DNA of 64,000 nucleotides from Salminus brasiliensis (taxonomy: Eukaryota; Chordata; Actinopteri; Characiformes; Bryconidae): the NCBI RefSeq assembly GCF_030463535.1, contig NC_132896.1, positions 25,915,709 to 25,979,708 of the forward strand, given 5' to 3'. A program made the translations under genes and the position numbers. Under the pieces are notes generated by a model, which made no database searches, was not told the DNA's origin, and worked only from the letters and a program-made list of their open reading frames with translations. This document shows, piece after piece, positions 25,337 to 39,530 of the stretch (its first letter is position 1; each line of letters begins with the position of its first letter).

Positions 25337-28300
25337 ACGTTATACACATTATGGACATTATGGACAAACTTGCTTGTGCAATTGAGACTGGCTAGGACTG
25401 GCTACAGGCCTAAAATAGGTGGATGATATTGAATTAGAATGAAATTGGATTGGTTTCCTGTGAATAATGTATTGTATAAATTGTATTTTGTCTAATCAAA
25501 TCAGCACACTCTCCAGGTCATTCAACCATCAACCATCCCACGCTCTGTCATATTTACTTGACACTCTAATTACTGCTTAGCAACCATGTAACCATGTGGT
25601 ACCATCCGCCATTGCCTCAAACCTTCAGTTCTTCACCAGTGCATCAGTGTTTGATTTTGAAGCTTCAACATGTTAGAAGATGTACCTGAGGACCTGTAAA
25701 AAAAATCTGTCCCTGATTGACTAGAGTAAGTTGTTTAAGTGGACTTCTTTCTCACCATCTGCTTATTCTAATTTTCCATATCACCTTAAATGGCAGGATG
25801 GAAAATTACTAGACGAATTAGGCAAATATGAATCTGGCAGTTGTCTTAAAAATCATGATGAATTGACCAACAGACAAGACATTGTCAGACAAAAGACATT
25901 GGCAGCAGTAACCTCTACAGCAGTTTCTATGGGATCAAACCAGACATGCTAGCCTTTGTATGCCACAAGCATTAGTAAGTCTTGGGTGCCCATGAGTTTT
26001 GGCAGGTACTTTTGGTAGGTACTGACCACTGCTTATCAGGAACACCTCATAAGACCTGGCTGATGTTTTGGAGATGCCCTGACCCAGTCATCAAGCCATC
26101 ACAGTTTGGCTCTAGCCAGAGTTTCTCAGACAATCTTTCCTGCTTACAACAGATCAACTTCAAGAACTGAATGTTTAGACTTGCTGTGTAATATGTAGAT
26201 CCCACCTCTTGACAGGTGCCATTGTAACAGTGTAATCAATGTTATTAAAGTTTGGCAGGGATCGCTGTATATTATACAATTCATTTTTAACAAGCTGCTC
26301 AGTCTCTGTATTGGTCACAAAATCAACAATGCCACTAATTTACATCAGCAACTGCCAGGCTTTCTATTTGGTAATCTAGGAGGTATCTAGAAGGAACGAA
26401 GTGGCTTGGTTATTATGCATGGCCTGAATTATTCAGGGGGAGTGGGTTGGCTTATTTATTTAGTTGCTTATTTTTCCTCTTTCTGTCGTGGCATTTTAAC
26501 ATCTCTGACATAAATTAAGGGGCTGCGCCAGTGGAACTTTGCCCCGGGGTGCACTGCGGTCCAGTGTCATTTGCACTTTCCGAGGCAATGGCGGACATGC
26601 AGGCAGATGAAACGAGTTTGCCAACAGGGCCATGGCTTTGGACAAGCTGTCGAGGTGGCACTATCAATTAGAGGCATTTTTCACTGTGGGCAGAGCGAGC
26701 ACCGAGACGAGCCCCAGCAAGGTCGCCAGGGAGAAACATAATGGCATGTTGGGCTGGAGGAAGAGTGTGGGGGTTGGAGGGGGGTGTGGGGGGACGAGAG
26801 CCTGCGAATGTCCACATTAGTACTCTATAAAACTGTGCCAAATCCTTGTTTTCCAACGTTAGTAGGACACATATAACAATGAGCTGGCTCAACAATCAAA
26901 CACAAGCTAGAGTGCCGAGCTACTCTCTGCACACTGCAGTAAATATTTACAATGGATGCAACACTATCTGTAATTGAAATGCTTTCAAGGGACGATATGG
27001 CGAATATTCCCCCATGCATGCATGATGGTTCATAAACAAGCTCGACGTCCTGAGATTTGTTTTGCATACTCTAAACAGTTTAAAAAGTGTGAATTCGGTT
27101 GGCCTGCTAATAAATGCTGTTCTTTTGTTTAACAACTTGTGCAGATGATTTCTTTATAAACTAGGACACAAAAGGTACAGCAGTGTGCAAAAGCCTTGGC
27201 AAAAGTTATGTTTTATTGCTTTTCTAAGTAAAATTAAGTGCAACTCTTCTACAGGAAGCACACTTATGCACATTTGAATGCACAGGTAAATAATTAAAAA
27301 CCATAAACTATATAATTTACAAAGGTGGCACATTTTTGTTTGTTATTTATTTATTTATTAATATTTACTAGGGGTGACACAATGTTTTTGCCCAGTTTGA
27401 GAATGAACTTTGTGAGCTGTGAATAATGTCAGTGGTGCTAATGGTGCATAAAGGACAAGTGATGGTGCTCAGATGGATCAGACCTGGATCTGTTTTAAAA
27501 CAGCTCCGACCCGCCTGATCCCTAATTTCAGTATGTTAATTTCAGCAAATAATGGATTTATGGAATGTTACTTTTGTTTAATTAATTAGCATATTTAAGT
27601 TTGATATAGAGGAATTATTATCTTAATCTCTCTTAGATTTTTTTTAAAGAAACAAACCTTACTACTATCTGTTTTGTAGTCATTTTTTGTTTTGCTTAAG
27701 CAAAGACTCGGCATTGATACACCCGAGGCCCTGGAAGGACGTTTGCTTAAGGACAATTTCCTGTTTACGCCAGCCTAAACTTGCACCGGAGAGCAGAATG
27801 GCCTGAGATGGCATCCCCAAATGAGGCTGAAAGAATGGATTCTGGCATTGATTACTACAGAGGGAACGTGAGCTGTCTTACTCCTTTATGAAGTCAATTC
27901 ATCAATATTGAGCCCAGGATGAAGTGCCTCTGCAACCCAAATAGGCTGATTCTACAGACTTGATTGTCACAGAGCAGGAAGAGCGAGAGACTGAGAGACT
28001 GAGAGAGAGCGAGAGGGAAAGAGAAAGAAGATGAATGATGGCATAATATGGGGACAATTCTGCTCGTTCATACTTTCATCATGTCTTAGGTCCCCATTTT
28101 GAACAGCATTCACTCACCCTCCGCAACTCTTGCAGTCATTCAGAATTCAATTAGGGCAGATGAATCGAAAGGTTCGCTGCTAATTAAAAGGACGTTTGGC
28201 TTGGCAATTATGTCACGCCGTGGCTTCATATATCAGCCTCCTTTGCTCCACCTGCCTCGTGCCTTTTTTCAAACATAATGGAGAAGCGTAATGCGGTTAT

Positions 28301-29108
28301 AAGGGTCCTTTCAGGCAACAACCTTGGCCGTGCTGCCAATTTATTTGGCCGAGGCAGAAGAGAGACATTGTTTTACGGGCCTGGCTTCCATTTCTGCTCT
28401 GAGCTCCGATATGTCACTTCCACTGCTGTGGATGTCCTGCTAACAAGGTCTGGGAGAGGAGAGGAGAGAGGGACAGGCAGATGGAGATGAGAAAGGCTGT
28501 TACTGACCAAATCAGAGCCTGACTCAGGGTGACACTGTGAGGGTGTAATGCCAGTGGCTGTACAGTCAAAAACTGTACCGCAGTCATCACTATATTACCA
28601 TAGAAGCTAATGCTGAAATGCTGCTACCAAAGTACTTGACTTAATCATATATCTGTCCATTTCAATGGTGTACAGCTAGCCAGCCTTGCTGAGGATGGGT
28701 ATATAGACAGTGTTTTATTACAGTCAAAACCCATTTTCATGTTAAAAAATGGTTAATAAATTTCACTCTCCCACCAATTATCTCAATCTTACAATACCTA
28801 AACAGAAGTTGCAAAATCACATTTTTCATTTGGAAGACACTGCATATGAGCCAGGAGCCATGTAGCGTAGCTGTTGCTGTCCTCATGGCTTTTAGCCTAG
28901 CACCCGCCTAGCTCCCCTTAGCACTGGCTCACTTCCCCTCATGCTGTGCCTTTGTCTGGGGTAGCTCAGTTTGTCTTCGAGGGAGCGGACATTACAGAAA
29001 AAAAATGGTAACAGCCAGTCTAGTATAAGCTATCAGTCTTGTGCAGAGATCTGATCGCCACAGATCTGGTGTGTAGCAACCCATTTTCTGATATCTAGCA
29101 TCTGGCTG

Positions 29109-29310
29109 CACTCTTAAAAATAAAGGTGCTACAAGCGATTCTTTGATTGAGTGATGCCATAGAAGAACCACTTTGGGTTCCATGAAGAACCATGTTTGTC
29201 ATAGAGATGAGTGAGAGTGAAGAACCTTTAAAACACCCAACAAATGTTCTCCCAATGTAAAGATTCTTCATCAATTTAATGGTCACATCTATTACAAAAG
29301 TGGTTCTGCT
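29109..29310 (+). mobile_element. MITE family B, copy with one recognisable end
   Basis: It starts ctcttaaaaataaaggtgct and continues gtgatgccatagaagaacca, then gtttgtcatagagatgagtg. The right terminal repeat is absent or decayed. Confidence 0.75.
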
Positions 29311-32300
29311 ATGGAATTGTGTGTGATGGCCCCAAAACAGGGTTGGGGTTTGAAATTGACCCATTTTACAGCCCTGTTTGGGTTATGCTGGGTTTTCTTT
29401 TTAACAAAGGAACATCATGTTGAAGGTTGCCGGCATGTCTTTTGTGTACCGTGTACTTTCATTATTCAATTATGCAAAGGGAAATACGGTTTTCCATTCT
29501 AAGACCCTAAAATCAATGCATTAAAACCCCCCCCCCCCCCAAGCTAAAGTAGCAGGCCTTGCTATTTGCCCTTCATATTGAAACCAGTACAAAAGCATTA
29601 AGCATAAGTTGTAGTGAAGACATTTTCACTGTTATTCTAAACGTTACAGCCAAATCTGCCCACAGTTACAGAAACACCCAGCTCCGATTATCTAGCGTGC
29701 TAAGTTTTGATTAGCACATTAACAACCCAAAGATTTTCCTTTCCTTTTCTTTGTAAAGTAATTTATCTGTTGCAATTTATTCACTTTAACTCTACTGTAA
29801 AAAACTCATAACTCACAACACACACAACTAATATAAACTTGTTAACAATAACGGTACAACTTTTAAGCTTAACAGAGGAGACCAAGCAGCCAGTTGCTCA
29901 TCTTTGCTGTCCAGTCACACACACTTCAGTCCACCACTGATAAACCAAGGGTCATATCTTCTAGCCCACGAGCGAGGTATTTCAGTACACTCTCAGACAA
30001 TAACCTCTCTGACAAATAAAGTTAGACTTCAGATAAGAACTGATGTCAGAGGGAGAAGAAATGAAACCTTTATCACTGGTCATGTTCTTTAGAGTTAAGA
30101 GAAATGCTCTTCAAGGCTATTACTTCAGTGTCAGATGGGTTCTCTGGGGGTGGAGGGGGGTATCACAGACACCTCCAAGGTACTTCTGACAACAGCTGTC
30201 TCTGCCAGAATGAAGGGAAGTCTGCCATTATTTCAGGGCACTGTCACTGAAGCAGGAAAGCGTCAGAATTTGTCACCTTTTGAGATGCCTGGTGCTGTAC
30301 CAACTGCTTAAGTATGGAGGGCTAAATCAGACAAATAAGCTTTGATTTTTAATGTGTTTTACCTGAGCATGGCCATGGCGCTCTTTGAGAAAGTCCGGTA
30401 TTTACAGTCGTCATGTAATACCTAGTTTATCTAGTCATTACTTAAATACATTTATTTGTATTTGTTGTAATATTTTCTAGTGTTTTTGCACCAAAAACAG
30501 ACTTAAAAGACAGGCTGAGAAATGATTTTATACACTTTTTAAGGCTGCATATGACATTTTATGACAGTGCCATCTTAATTGCCATCTTATTATTGATGGT
30601 TCATTTAGAAAACTGTATAATTATTTACTAAAGGGTTGAGATCTTTAACGTTTGTGATGCCCAAAGTACACCAACATTTGAAAATGACTTAAAAGTTTTG
30701 TATGGAAACATGGTTAAATTTTGGAGCTCAGACTGCTGACTGCATTCAAATACTTTACTAAAACATCATTTCCTGGATTTTTTTCTGGTAGCCATGTGGA
30801 TCTATCCATGGCTGGAGCAGAATGGGTTAAAACACAAATAAGTTACTGATTAAAAAATGTTTATTATTATTTTTTTTTCAGAAATTACAGCAAACATTTC
30901 ATTGTGCCTTCTGACCCTGGCTCATTTGGGCTGCAGCAGGAGAATTTGTGCCAATTATCAGCAAACGGGTGGAGAAGGACAAACAATTTTAGCCCAAAGT
31001 CAGAATAAAGCGCCGTCCTCAACACTAACACCCCGTTAATCTGTATTGATTCCGAGTTAGGCAGCGCTTCTGAAGCTCAGCCCACAATGGCCTCTCGGAA
31101 AACCCCCTGACGAGTTCATCCCCTCATATTACAGACGGCTTTCATCATACCCCGCCCTCCCCCTTCCTTCTTTAATGTCCTTCTCTATTTCTCTTCAACT
31201 TCTCTTGCTATCTTACAGACTTTCTTCTTCAAGCACCACACACCAGTTCACACCCATCTGCTTGTTTTCCAGCACTGTCAACTTTTCCCTGTTCGAGGTA
31301 TTCTTTCATTTTGTGCAACTCCGGATAGTCTGCAGCTCCTCCTCGGTATTAAACACACCACTACACCTGGTTCTTAAATATGCAATGCGGAAAGTTAGTA
31401 CTCAAAGGGAAAGGAAGGAGGCCTTACTGTGGCATTGAAGTGCCTTATGCCTGGAATACCAAACGCCTAGCTTTGAGCCTTGACGCTTCAATCCAGCAAG
31501 TTGGGCTCGCTCACTCTCTTTTTTTTCTCTTTTTCCCTTCGCTGCGGTTCGGCTGGAGATAGACAGGGGCCTCGGCGGAGATGGGTCTTCTTGTTGAAGG
31601 TTATTCCAGCTTCAGACAAGCCTGTCATTGCTTTTGTCAGGCTTTCTTCTTCCTGCAAAAGGGCCTCTAATCTCTGCTGTAAAAAGTGCGGCCTTTAACC
31701 GCCAAGAAACACGCACGAACAGGGGCCCAGGGACGGCCATTTTGATGCGCGCGCTCCTTTGCTTTATTTATCGCCCTGCCGTCGCTCTCCCCTCACTTAT
31801 CACCCTGACGCTTGAAAGTTTCATCCCCCCCACCCCTTCCCTCCCTCAGAAAGCCTTCCAGGTGCGACGATGAGAGAGCACAGCGTTAGAATTTATGGGC
31901 AGACATATTGTGCTGTATAATCTATGCACTATAGTGTCCTTGCGCCATAATTGCTCAGATGTGAAATTGATTTTCATGCTATGGGGAAATGCAATAAAGG
32001 CCGCTCTGATTCCATCTTCACTCGTTCCAGCAGGCATGATCTGTAGGTTCGGACGGAAGAAATGATGCATGGGGCCGAGACATGATTTTTACTGTCTGCT
32101 CGACATTCATTTACCATTTGGTCGTCATAAAGGACGTAAATTATGTATAGTATGACATGTTGTGTGTCTCACGAGTACATAAAATATTAGTGAAAACTAA
32201 GGTTATGAGAAAGGCCGGATGAAATATCAAGTTTGACAGTAGCATGTGAAATATGTAGAATCAGTAATGGAGAGGTTCATAAATAACCTGCTCAGACTGT

Positions 32301-33393
32301 CAGACTACGCAACATATATCTTTACAGCCGTGAACTGGATACTAATTTCAAAGGGGCCGGCCAGAACATGGGGCAACAAACATTTCTGACCTTTATTTAA
32401 GGTTGAGGGATTATATAGGAGCTATCCTGATCTATATAGCCCATTGATTGTAACCTCTCTTAGATTGATTGTCTTGAATAATATTATGTTGTCTGTGTAA
32501 CGTTCAGAAGTCTGGAATTACTTGCGAAATTCAAAATGCATTATTTTATATACAGTAATTACTATAGCTATTTTGCTTGTCAACAATACATTGAATAAAA
32601 GAGTTATAGGCATGATTATTTTTACTAAAGTTATCTGTCGAGGTTTGATCTACAACATATATCAAATATTAAAATCTGATGAATTCTGGATATTGGTGAT
32701 ATACAGCCCTCTCAGTTACCTTAGAATTAGACTAGTGTTCGAATGATCTGCAAGCCATAAGACTGCTAAGAGCTAGCATAGCACTCATCATTTAATACAG
32801 TTCTCTGCAGCCAGATCGGTTTTGTATTGTTGAAAATATATGGATATAATAATTCCTAATTCCTAATAATAATTCCTAAACATTACATACATTAACATGT
32901 GACTATCCATTTGTACTGAAGTAATAAGAAGTGTTGTTACTGCAGTCTGTAGCTACAGCAGAACTATTGGGATTAAATGTTGTCCTGTTCCTGGCTGTCG
33001 GGAAGTGAATTAGAAAGTAGTAGAACATTTGTTTTCCAGTGTTTTTGAAGATTTCAGTTCAAGCTTATATGTTTGTTCCATACATTTCTACATTAGATGT
33101 ATTGCTGAATGAGGCTGAATCAGAATAGTGGGCCTCATTCACCAATATCTCTTTGTTGAGAAGTATTTTCTTTTATTTGTTCTTGAGAACTGTTCAAAAA
33201 AAGAACTGTGTTTTTAAACCGCGGAACTGTTCCGAGCTGTGCTATCATAATGATGGAGCTCATTGGTCTTAGAAATCACAAATAAGAAAACATCGGTGTG
33301 ATGTCAGAATATTCATAAAAACTTCCTTCAGAGTTTTGTTGTACTGTACAAGTCTGTATTAGTATAATGACCATAAAGTTGAATTGAACCAAT

Positions 33394-34100
33394 AAGGCTC
33401 TATCCAGACATATCTGGATCAAATCTCGCCCAAACATAGCCGTAAATCATTACAGTGAGCATGGCAGCCCAGCAGGGGTTGCTAACACCTCCCAAAGTAT
33501 ATACTATATACACTAATCTTAATAGTACAGGTCAGCAGGTTAGTGCGTAAAATCCTAACGTATTAATCTGTTTAGAACAGGAAATTATGACATGATTGTT
33601 CTCCAACCACTGTCGCTATTAGTATCTGCCACAACGCATACTTAAAAATGGTCATTTTTTGAGTGTGTTTTTTTCAGATGTGAGTTGCTCCTCAATTTTC
33701 ATTCTACCTTGTGTTGTGGCACAATCACGTCCATCCAAAAACGCACTCAAAAAACGACCATTTGTAAGTATGCTTTGTGGATTTCTGAGTATACGCAACT
33801 TTGACACTTGTATCCTGTATTACTAGTATTACTAACTAGTACGTAATTGGGATGTACACCAAAATGGTGTGCAAAGCCGAAGCATATTTTCAATGACAAA
33901 GACATTCTCACTCTCACACACAGCCTCAAAACCTGATTTGTACCAGAAAAAAAGCTCAGAATAAAACCAGAATAAAATAAAATAGTAGTTCTCAAAACAC
34001 TCCACTCTGGAGAGCGAACCAAAACACCATGTTCCTGTGGACAGAAGTAGAAAAGCTACGTTTTTAAAAATATCCGGATACGTGTGGACGGGGCCTTAAA
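33394..34100. mobile_element. DNA-transposon-like element with degenerate GGCCCCGTCCACACG-type ends
   Basis: The right end tatccggatacgtgtggacg followed by gggcc is the reverse complement of a terminus common in fish hAT-like elements. The left end ggctctatccagacatatct is a degenerate match. A second, smaller inverted repeat is nested at 33634-33776. Superfamily assignment is uncertain. Confidence 0.5.
33634..33776. repeat. Nested inverted repeat (about 40-bp arms)
   Basis: The left arm gcatacttaaaaatggtcat and the stretch after it pair with aacgaccatttgtaagtatg on the right; the arms are about 40 bp with few mismatches and a loop of about 60 bp. Confidence 0.85.
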
Positions 34101-34910
34101 GCCACAGCCTGTTTAGTTCCCTTAAGGGAAACGGAGAGGTGGAAAACTGGAACAGTGGAAAAGTGGACCTCAGGGTGAGAAAACAAATCAGAATGGTATC
34201 TGAATTCCAGCAGTAACCAGGCAGCGCTGCTGTAGCTGTGATGTGTGAGTGGGTACGAGGCAGTTGCAGCTTGTGTGTAGGCGGGTGTTGAGCGCTCCTG
34301 TGGCGTTTTACGGGGCGCACCACGGGGGTCTCCTGAGCCAGCTGGTGCGCTTTACTGGAGAGACAGATGTAGGCACCTTGAGGGGCTATTGATCAAGAAT
34401 CAAGGCTCTTTTCTTTTTCTTATTCTACCGTCGCAAAATATCGTTCTCTCATCTCCAACACGGCTTTTTCGGCTCACATTTCCTGGGGCTGCATAAATGT
34501 AAATTGAGACAGAGAAATTATGTTGACTGCAGCGTTTCTGTGTTCAGCGGCACTGACGTGCTGCTGCACCGCGTGCGATCTGTGGCATTTTTGAACGGCA
34601 CGCAGGAAATTGCCACTTCAACGTGACAGCAAAAAGCCTAATCCAGCTAAATGCTCGGGATAACCTGGATTTACACTCTCATTCGTCACCTCTCAGGTCT
34701 GTGTGCTGTACACACAGACGTAATCCTGATATTAAAGATTTCATACGCCATATCTTTTGGAAAATGAATTTCATCCTTCATTTTTATTATGTGTGCAGTT
34801 TCCTTAGATGGATGGAACTTGCCTTCTCCTTTCCCAGTAATGAGCGAGACCTGGAAGTGACAGACCTGAATAATTTAACCCTTGCACACAATGATCTCAT
34901 ACACTAAATA

Positions 34911-35136
34911 CACTAAAAAATAAAGGTGCCACAAAGGGTTCTTTGAAGGATAACGCAGAAGAACCATTTTTGGTTCTATAGGGAATCATCTTTGTAAAAG
35001 ATCTATGCGTGAAAAATCTCTCAAAGGAAGTCTGCGTTAAGGCTCTTCACACTCATCTCCTTTACAAGATGCTTCTTTCTGGAAACGACAGTGGTTCTTC
35101 CATGGAGCTCTTTGTAGCACCCTTATTTTTAAGACT
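34911..35136. mobile_element. MITE family B, near full-length copy
   Basis: Left end aaaaataaaggtgccacaaa and right end tttgtagcacccttattttt are inverted complements over about 25 bp. The interior has the agaaccatttttggttctat motif shared by the other copies. Confidence 0.85.
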
Positions 35137-36189
35137 GCACAGCCGGAGTCCACTATCTATGTATACACAGTATAAAAGATGCAATGCCGTATGCAGTGCA
35201 GATCCCAGCAAGCCTACACATGTTCAAATAACAGTACATACATCAAACCTTGGCACTTGCTTCAAACACCCACGAGTCGATTACACACATCGATGGGTTC
35301 AGTGCCAATCCGTGAGAGACGATCGCGCGAGAAAATGTATATAAATAAATCAATGAGGGGACTGTGTCAAAGATGATGACATATGTCTTGCTCCGAATGT
35401 TGTGGCTGATTTGAAACTTCCAGCTGCTTTCTGCCGTATGGGTCTAATTAAAGCCGAATGTGCTTCCCGAAAAAACAGATCTGAAATAGAACTTGAGCCT
35501 CCATTAATCAGTATTTCCCCCCCCCCCCTTGTCAGCCCTCTGCAGTTTTAATTAAAAGTCCCCTGGAATTGCGGTTCACACATGTCATTTCAGATTTGAA
35601 AGCTTCAGAGTGTAAGTAGGGCACTCATTATATAGAATATGGGAGACGCGCGAGTCCCTAACCACCTCTCGGTTGTTCTTGCTGTAAACCTTTAATGACA
35701 TCAAAAAACTTGCCGCCGAGCTAACCTGTAATTGATGGGGCTCAGCTGAGCTACGCAGCGAGGAGCAGCTAGCAAGCAAACACAGCCCAGAAACTGATGG
35801 AGGAGGCCGTGGAAGGTGCAGCGCGCCCTGTATTTTATCTTCCATTTCCATTTACTTCTCAGTATGTCCAGGGTCCATTAGAGCCTCTGCAGTAGCTTAC
35901 TGTGAAAAATGCATGCTCGCTGTAACCTGTTCTTTGTAGGTCCTTCTGTGTCATGCACAGCATGTATATCAACATCATGGTAACGTGGGCTTGGTTTCTT
36001 CTAGTTTTGTAGAAGAAAAAAAAACTAAAACATACATTTATACATTTATATGTACATATATAAACAAATATATGGAGATATAGTATAGTATACTTACAGA
36101 GGCTTACTACATTTCTGTTACTGTGAATAACTAAGGGAGTGAAAGATGACCTGATTTCCAAAAAGCATAAACTTTAAAATCATACTTTT

Positions 36190-37015
36190 TTAAATTTCTG
36201 TTTCACAGTTTCAAAGTAACACAAAGGAGAAGGGGCCAGAAGCAAAAGGCACCCTGGGTACTCTGCATGGTCACTCTCTTTGGCAAGAATCACAGCTTGT
36301 ACATACTTTTTGTAGCAGCTAAGAGTATTTTCAGTTCTTGTTTGGGGGATTTTTCGCCCATTATTCCTAGCGAAAGCCTTCAAGTTCTGTAAGATTCTTG
36401 TGCCATCTTGCATACGCTGCTCTTTCGAGGTCTAACCGCAGATTTTTTATTTAATTAACAGGTCAGGCCACTGCGTGGACAGATAGCACCTCCAGATAGC
36501 ACCTCTTGGGGTAGTGCATTGTGAATTTTGCCTAAAAATGATTTCCTATGTACTTATAGTCTTCTCTTGATTTATGGGCATCGATTATTTTAGGCAGCTG
36601 CTATGGCTAAACCGATGGCTGCTGATTGTTGGGGCAAGATGTGGGAAGTATTTCTAAAACCTTGATTGTGTGTAGACAGTTTCTTGTGAATAATTTAAAA
36701 TAATGTAAAAATGACTCTTTTTAAATCACTAAAGTATTATGCTACAAGCCACAGTCCTAACAAGCTAATTAAGGGCTGAGAACTTGCTAGAAGAGCTTAA
36801 ATCTCCTGGGGTGACCAAACTTTACATGGTGCTTCTTTCCTCTCTAGAATTATACAAAAAAAAAAAAACAACACCTTTGTTTAAAATCTTTAAAAAAAAA
36901 AAAAAAAAACTAAAAACATTTGGTCTTTAATTTAATGCCTTTTGGAACTTTTCAGTTCATCATCTGCTTACCTATCTTTTCACAGTAAAAGATAGTTTGA
37001 CCAGGAGTGCCCAAA
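36190..37015 (-). mobile_element. Dispersed DNA-transposon-derived repeat
   Basis: Blocks tacatactttttgtagcagc, cttgcatacgctgctctttc, gtgaccaaactttacatggt, then ttgaccaggagtgcccaaac recur widely in fish genomes in this order. The minus strand is open at 36413-36180 for 77 codons, with no conserved transposase motif that I can name. Confidence 0.5.
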
Positions 37016-39103
37016 CTCTTGCACGTCACTGTTTGTCAGTGCTGTGCTGTCACTAATGTTCAGCAACTGTTTCATTATATTATAATTAAAATATGTTTTA
37101 GGATAATACTTCATTTGAATCCTTTATTTTTAATGCATTGTACATACATAATACCTATAGCTATGTATAAAGTATATTACTTCATAAATAAAGATTATAT
37201 CATTCATACTGTTTTCATACTGTACACACATAAACGTCAACAAACAGAAATATGTTTGCAGGTGTAGGTGTCCTGAAAGTCTAGAGAAATAACTGATGAG
37301 ATGAACACCAACCAGACATCAGTGCATGTCAGTGTTTATCTGGTCAGTGGACTATGGCCTTATGACTTCAGTCAGTCTGATTCTGTAAGACATTCTAATA
37401 TCTGTTGTAGACTGACAGCATACAGTTTCAGGCCTAATAGTAATGTTCTTATGAGCAGATATATCCAGAAGATATAATTTATAACGGAACCTGGCTTTAT
37501 ATCAGTCATATACTCTTGCTTTATAGAGTGCATGTAATTGGAACTACTTATGAGCAATGAAGCAGGCGCATGCCAGGGATTACGAGGTACAGATGGGTCC
37601 ATAAATATTTGGTGAGACAATATATTTGTTAAACCCTATGAATTAAAGTTGAAAGTCTACAGTTTAATCACATCTTCATTGCTTCATTTCAGATCCATCG
37701 AGGTGGTGTACAGAGGCAAAATGACAAAAACTGTGGGACTGTCCAAATCCTTAAATCAGTCCTCCAGACTGTATGTGATATAATTATAAATTATATCATA
37801 TGATAAATGATTTTGTAATGCACCATGAATACAGAATACATTTAGGACAATGAACCCACAGAAGTCCCTGTAGCTACTGAATAATACACTTCAGTGTGTA
37901 ATAAGCCTTGCTGCATTAATAAGTAAATAAATGTTCTGTTCTTGACTGTGTTGGTATAAGGAGAAAAACATCTCTGGACATACACCATCATCTAAAATAG
38001 ACCTGGAAGAGGCTGACCATTCTAATGCACTGCTGTTGTATTGGAAGAATGTGCTAATACACAGTGCACTATAATTTACTGTATGTGTAAGGACAAGGTG
38101 CATTGATTAACACTGAAAAGTAGCTCCGAAATCACTTTCGCCTCTCGTATAAACATCGCCGATAGTTAATTTCAGCTCTAATTGCAACGTCCGTCCCACT
38201 GCGCCCATGGCCATATTGCTTACTTCATCTCCCCCGTCTTTCAAGTGTGCTGTTTGACCCTCGGGGCCTCTTTTCATCACGTCCAATTTGCTGGCCCAGG
38301 CAAAGCAACTAATTATATTTGGTGAGTTGACCTCTTTGGGTGGAAGGATGAGCTGTGGACTCTGATTAGGCTGCTTTATCACCTCAGAAGACGCCTCCCC
38401 ACCATTACCCTCCTCACACTGACAAACCCAGCTCGCTCAAGGTTGCACACAACACCTGCTGTAAAACTGCACACCGGTTTAATGACCAGCAGCATCAAAA
38501 AGCACAATATGAATTCATTGACACCGCTGGAAGAAACAGCAGCATCCAGCTAATGAGGAAATGAGAAATGGAAGGCTACTGCTTAATCAACAAACCTCTG
38601 AAAGAGGTTTTGTTAGGAGATTGCATTGGTTTTGGACAGAACATTACCTTGTCATTACATTGTAGTATTTGCAACCAAATCCCATATATCACCCACAAAA
38701 AAGGTTTAGGTTTCTTTTTCCATTAGATATCAAACTTTCAATCAATTACTCAGGAAATTTAGGATTATTTAGGGTTTAGTATTTAGCAATTAAATGGAAG
38801 GATATGAAAGATAGGGTTCAAGGTTAAGATGATTACTTTTAAAACTATTGGTTATAGATTACTGTTCAAACTATGATATGTAACCTAGTACAAATAATTA
38901 CCACAAACTAATGTAATTTAATAATAGTAATAGGTGTAACAGTGTAAAGAGAATTATCCTTTAGCACAGCTATTAGCATTTAGGTTGCCTTTGCCTCCAT
39001 AACTTAAGGGAGGAAATGTGCACCCACACCAGCACGTTTCCTGCGCGTGCCTGCCATAAAAGGTGTGACTCACACCCTAACACCATGACATACAATGCAA
39101 GGT

Positions 39104-39262
39104 ATACTATATGTCCAAATGTTGGTGGAAACCCATTCTAAGGAATGCATTCAGCTACTTTAGGTTGCATCCCACTACAGACACAGATGTGCAAATGCAC
39201 ACACACAGCTTGTCTAGTCCCTGTTGAGAAGTACTAATAAACATGCTGGCACCAGTGAGTGA
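39104..39262 (-). mobile_element. Dispersed repeat family A, copy 2 (end fragment)
   Basis: It starts tactatatgtccaaatgttg and continues gaatgcattcagctacttta, then acacagcttgtctagtccct, the reverse complement of the family A 3' end. Confidence 0.75.
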
Positions 39263-39530
39263 CTCCAACAAAAGTAAATATACCCTTGAGTTTTAATACT
39301 CTTGATTTTGGAGAAAGTAATGAGCAGGTGACCCAATATATAGTGTACATTTGATTGTGCATTCTAGGCACTTTCAATGTTGCATTCGATTAAAGATTTA
39401 TAGTTAAATTGTTTACTGATACTGGAAAACATATTCTATCTGAGTGGATATTTATATGATGGTATCACACAATTCCTCTTTTTTGTATCCTGATTGCACA
39501 ATTACATTCAACTCTGCACATACATACCCT

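Noticed and set aside
36180..36413. Minus-strand 77-codon frame as a host gene
   Set aside because: It lies wholly within a dispersed repeat.
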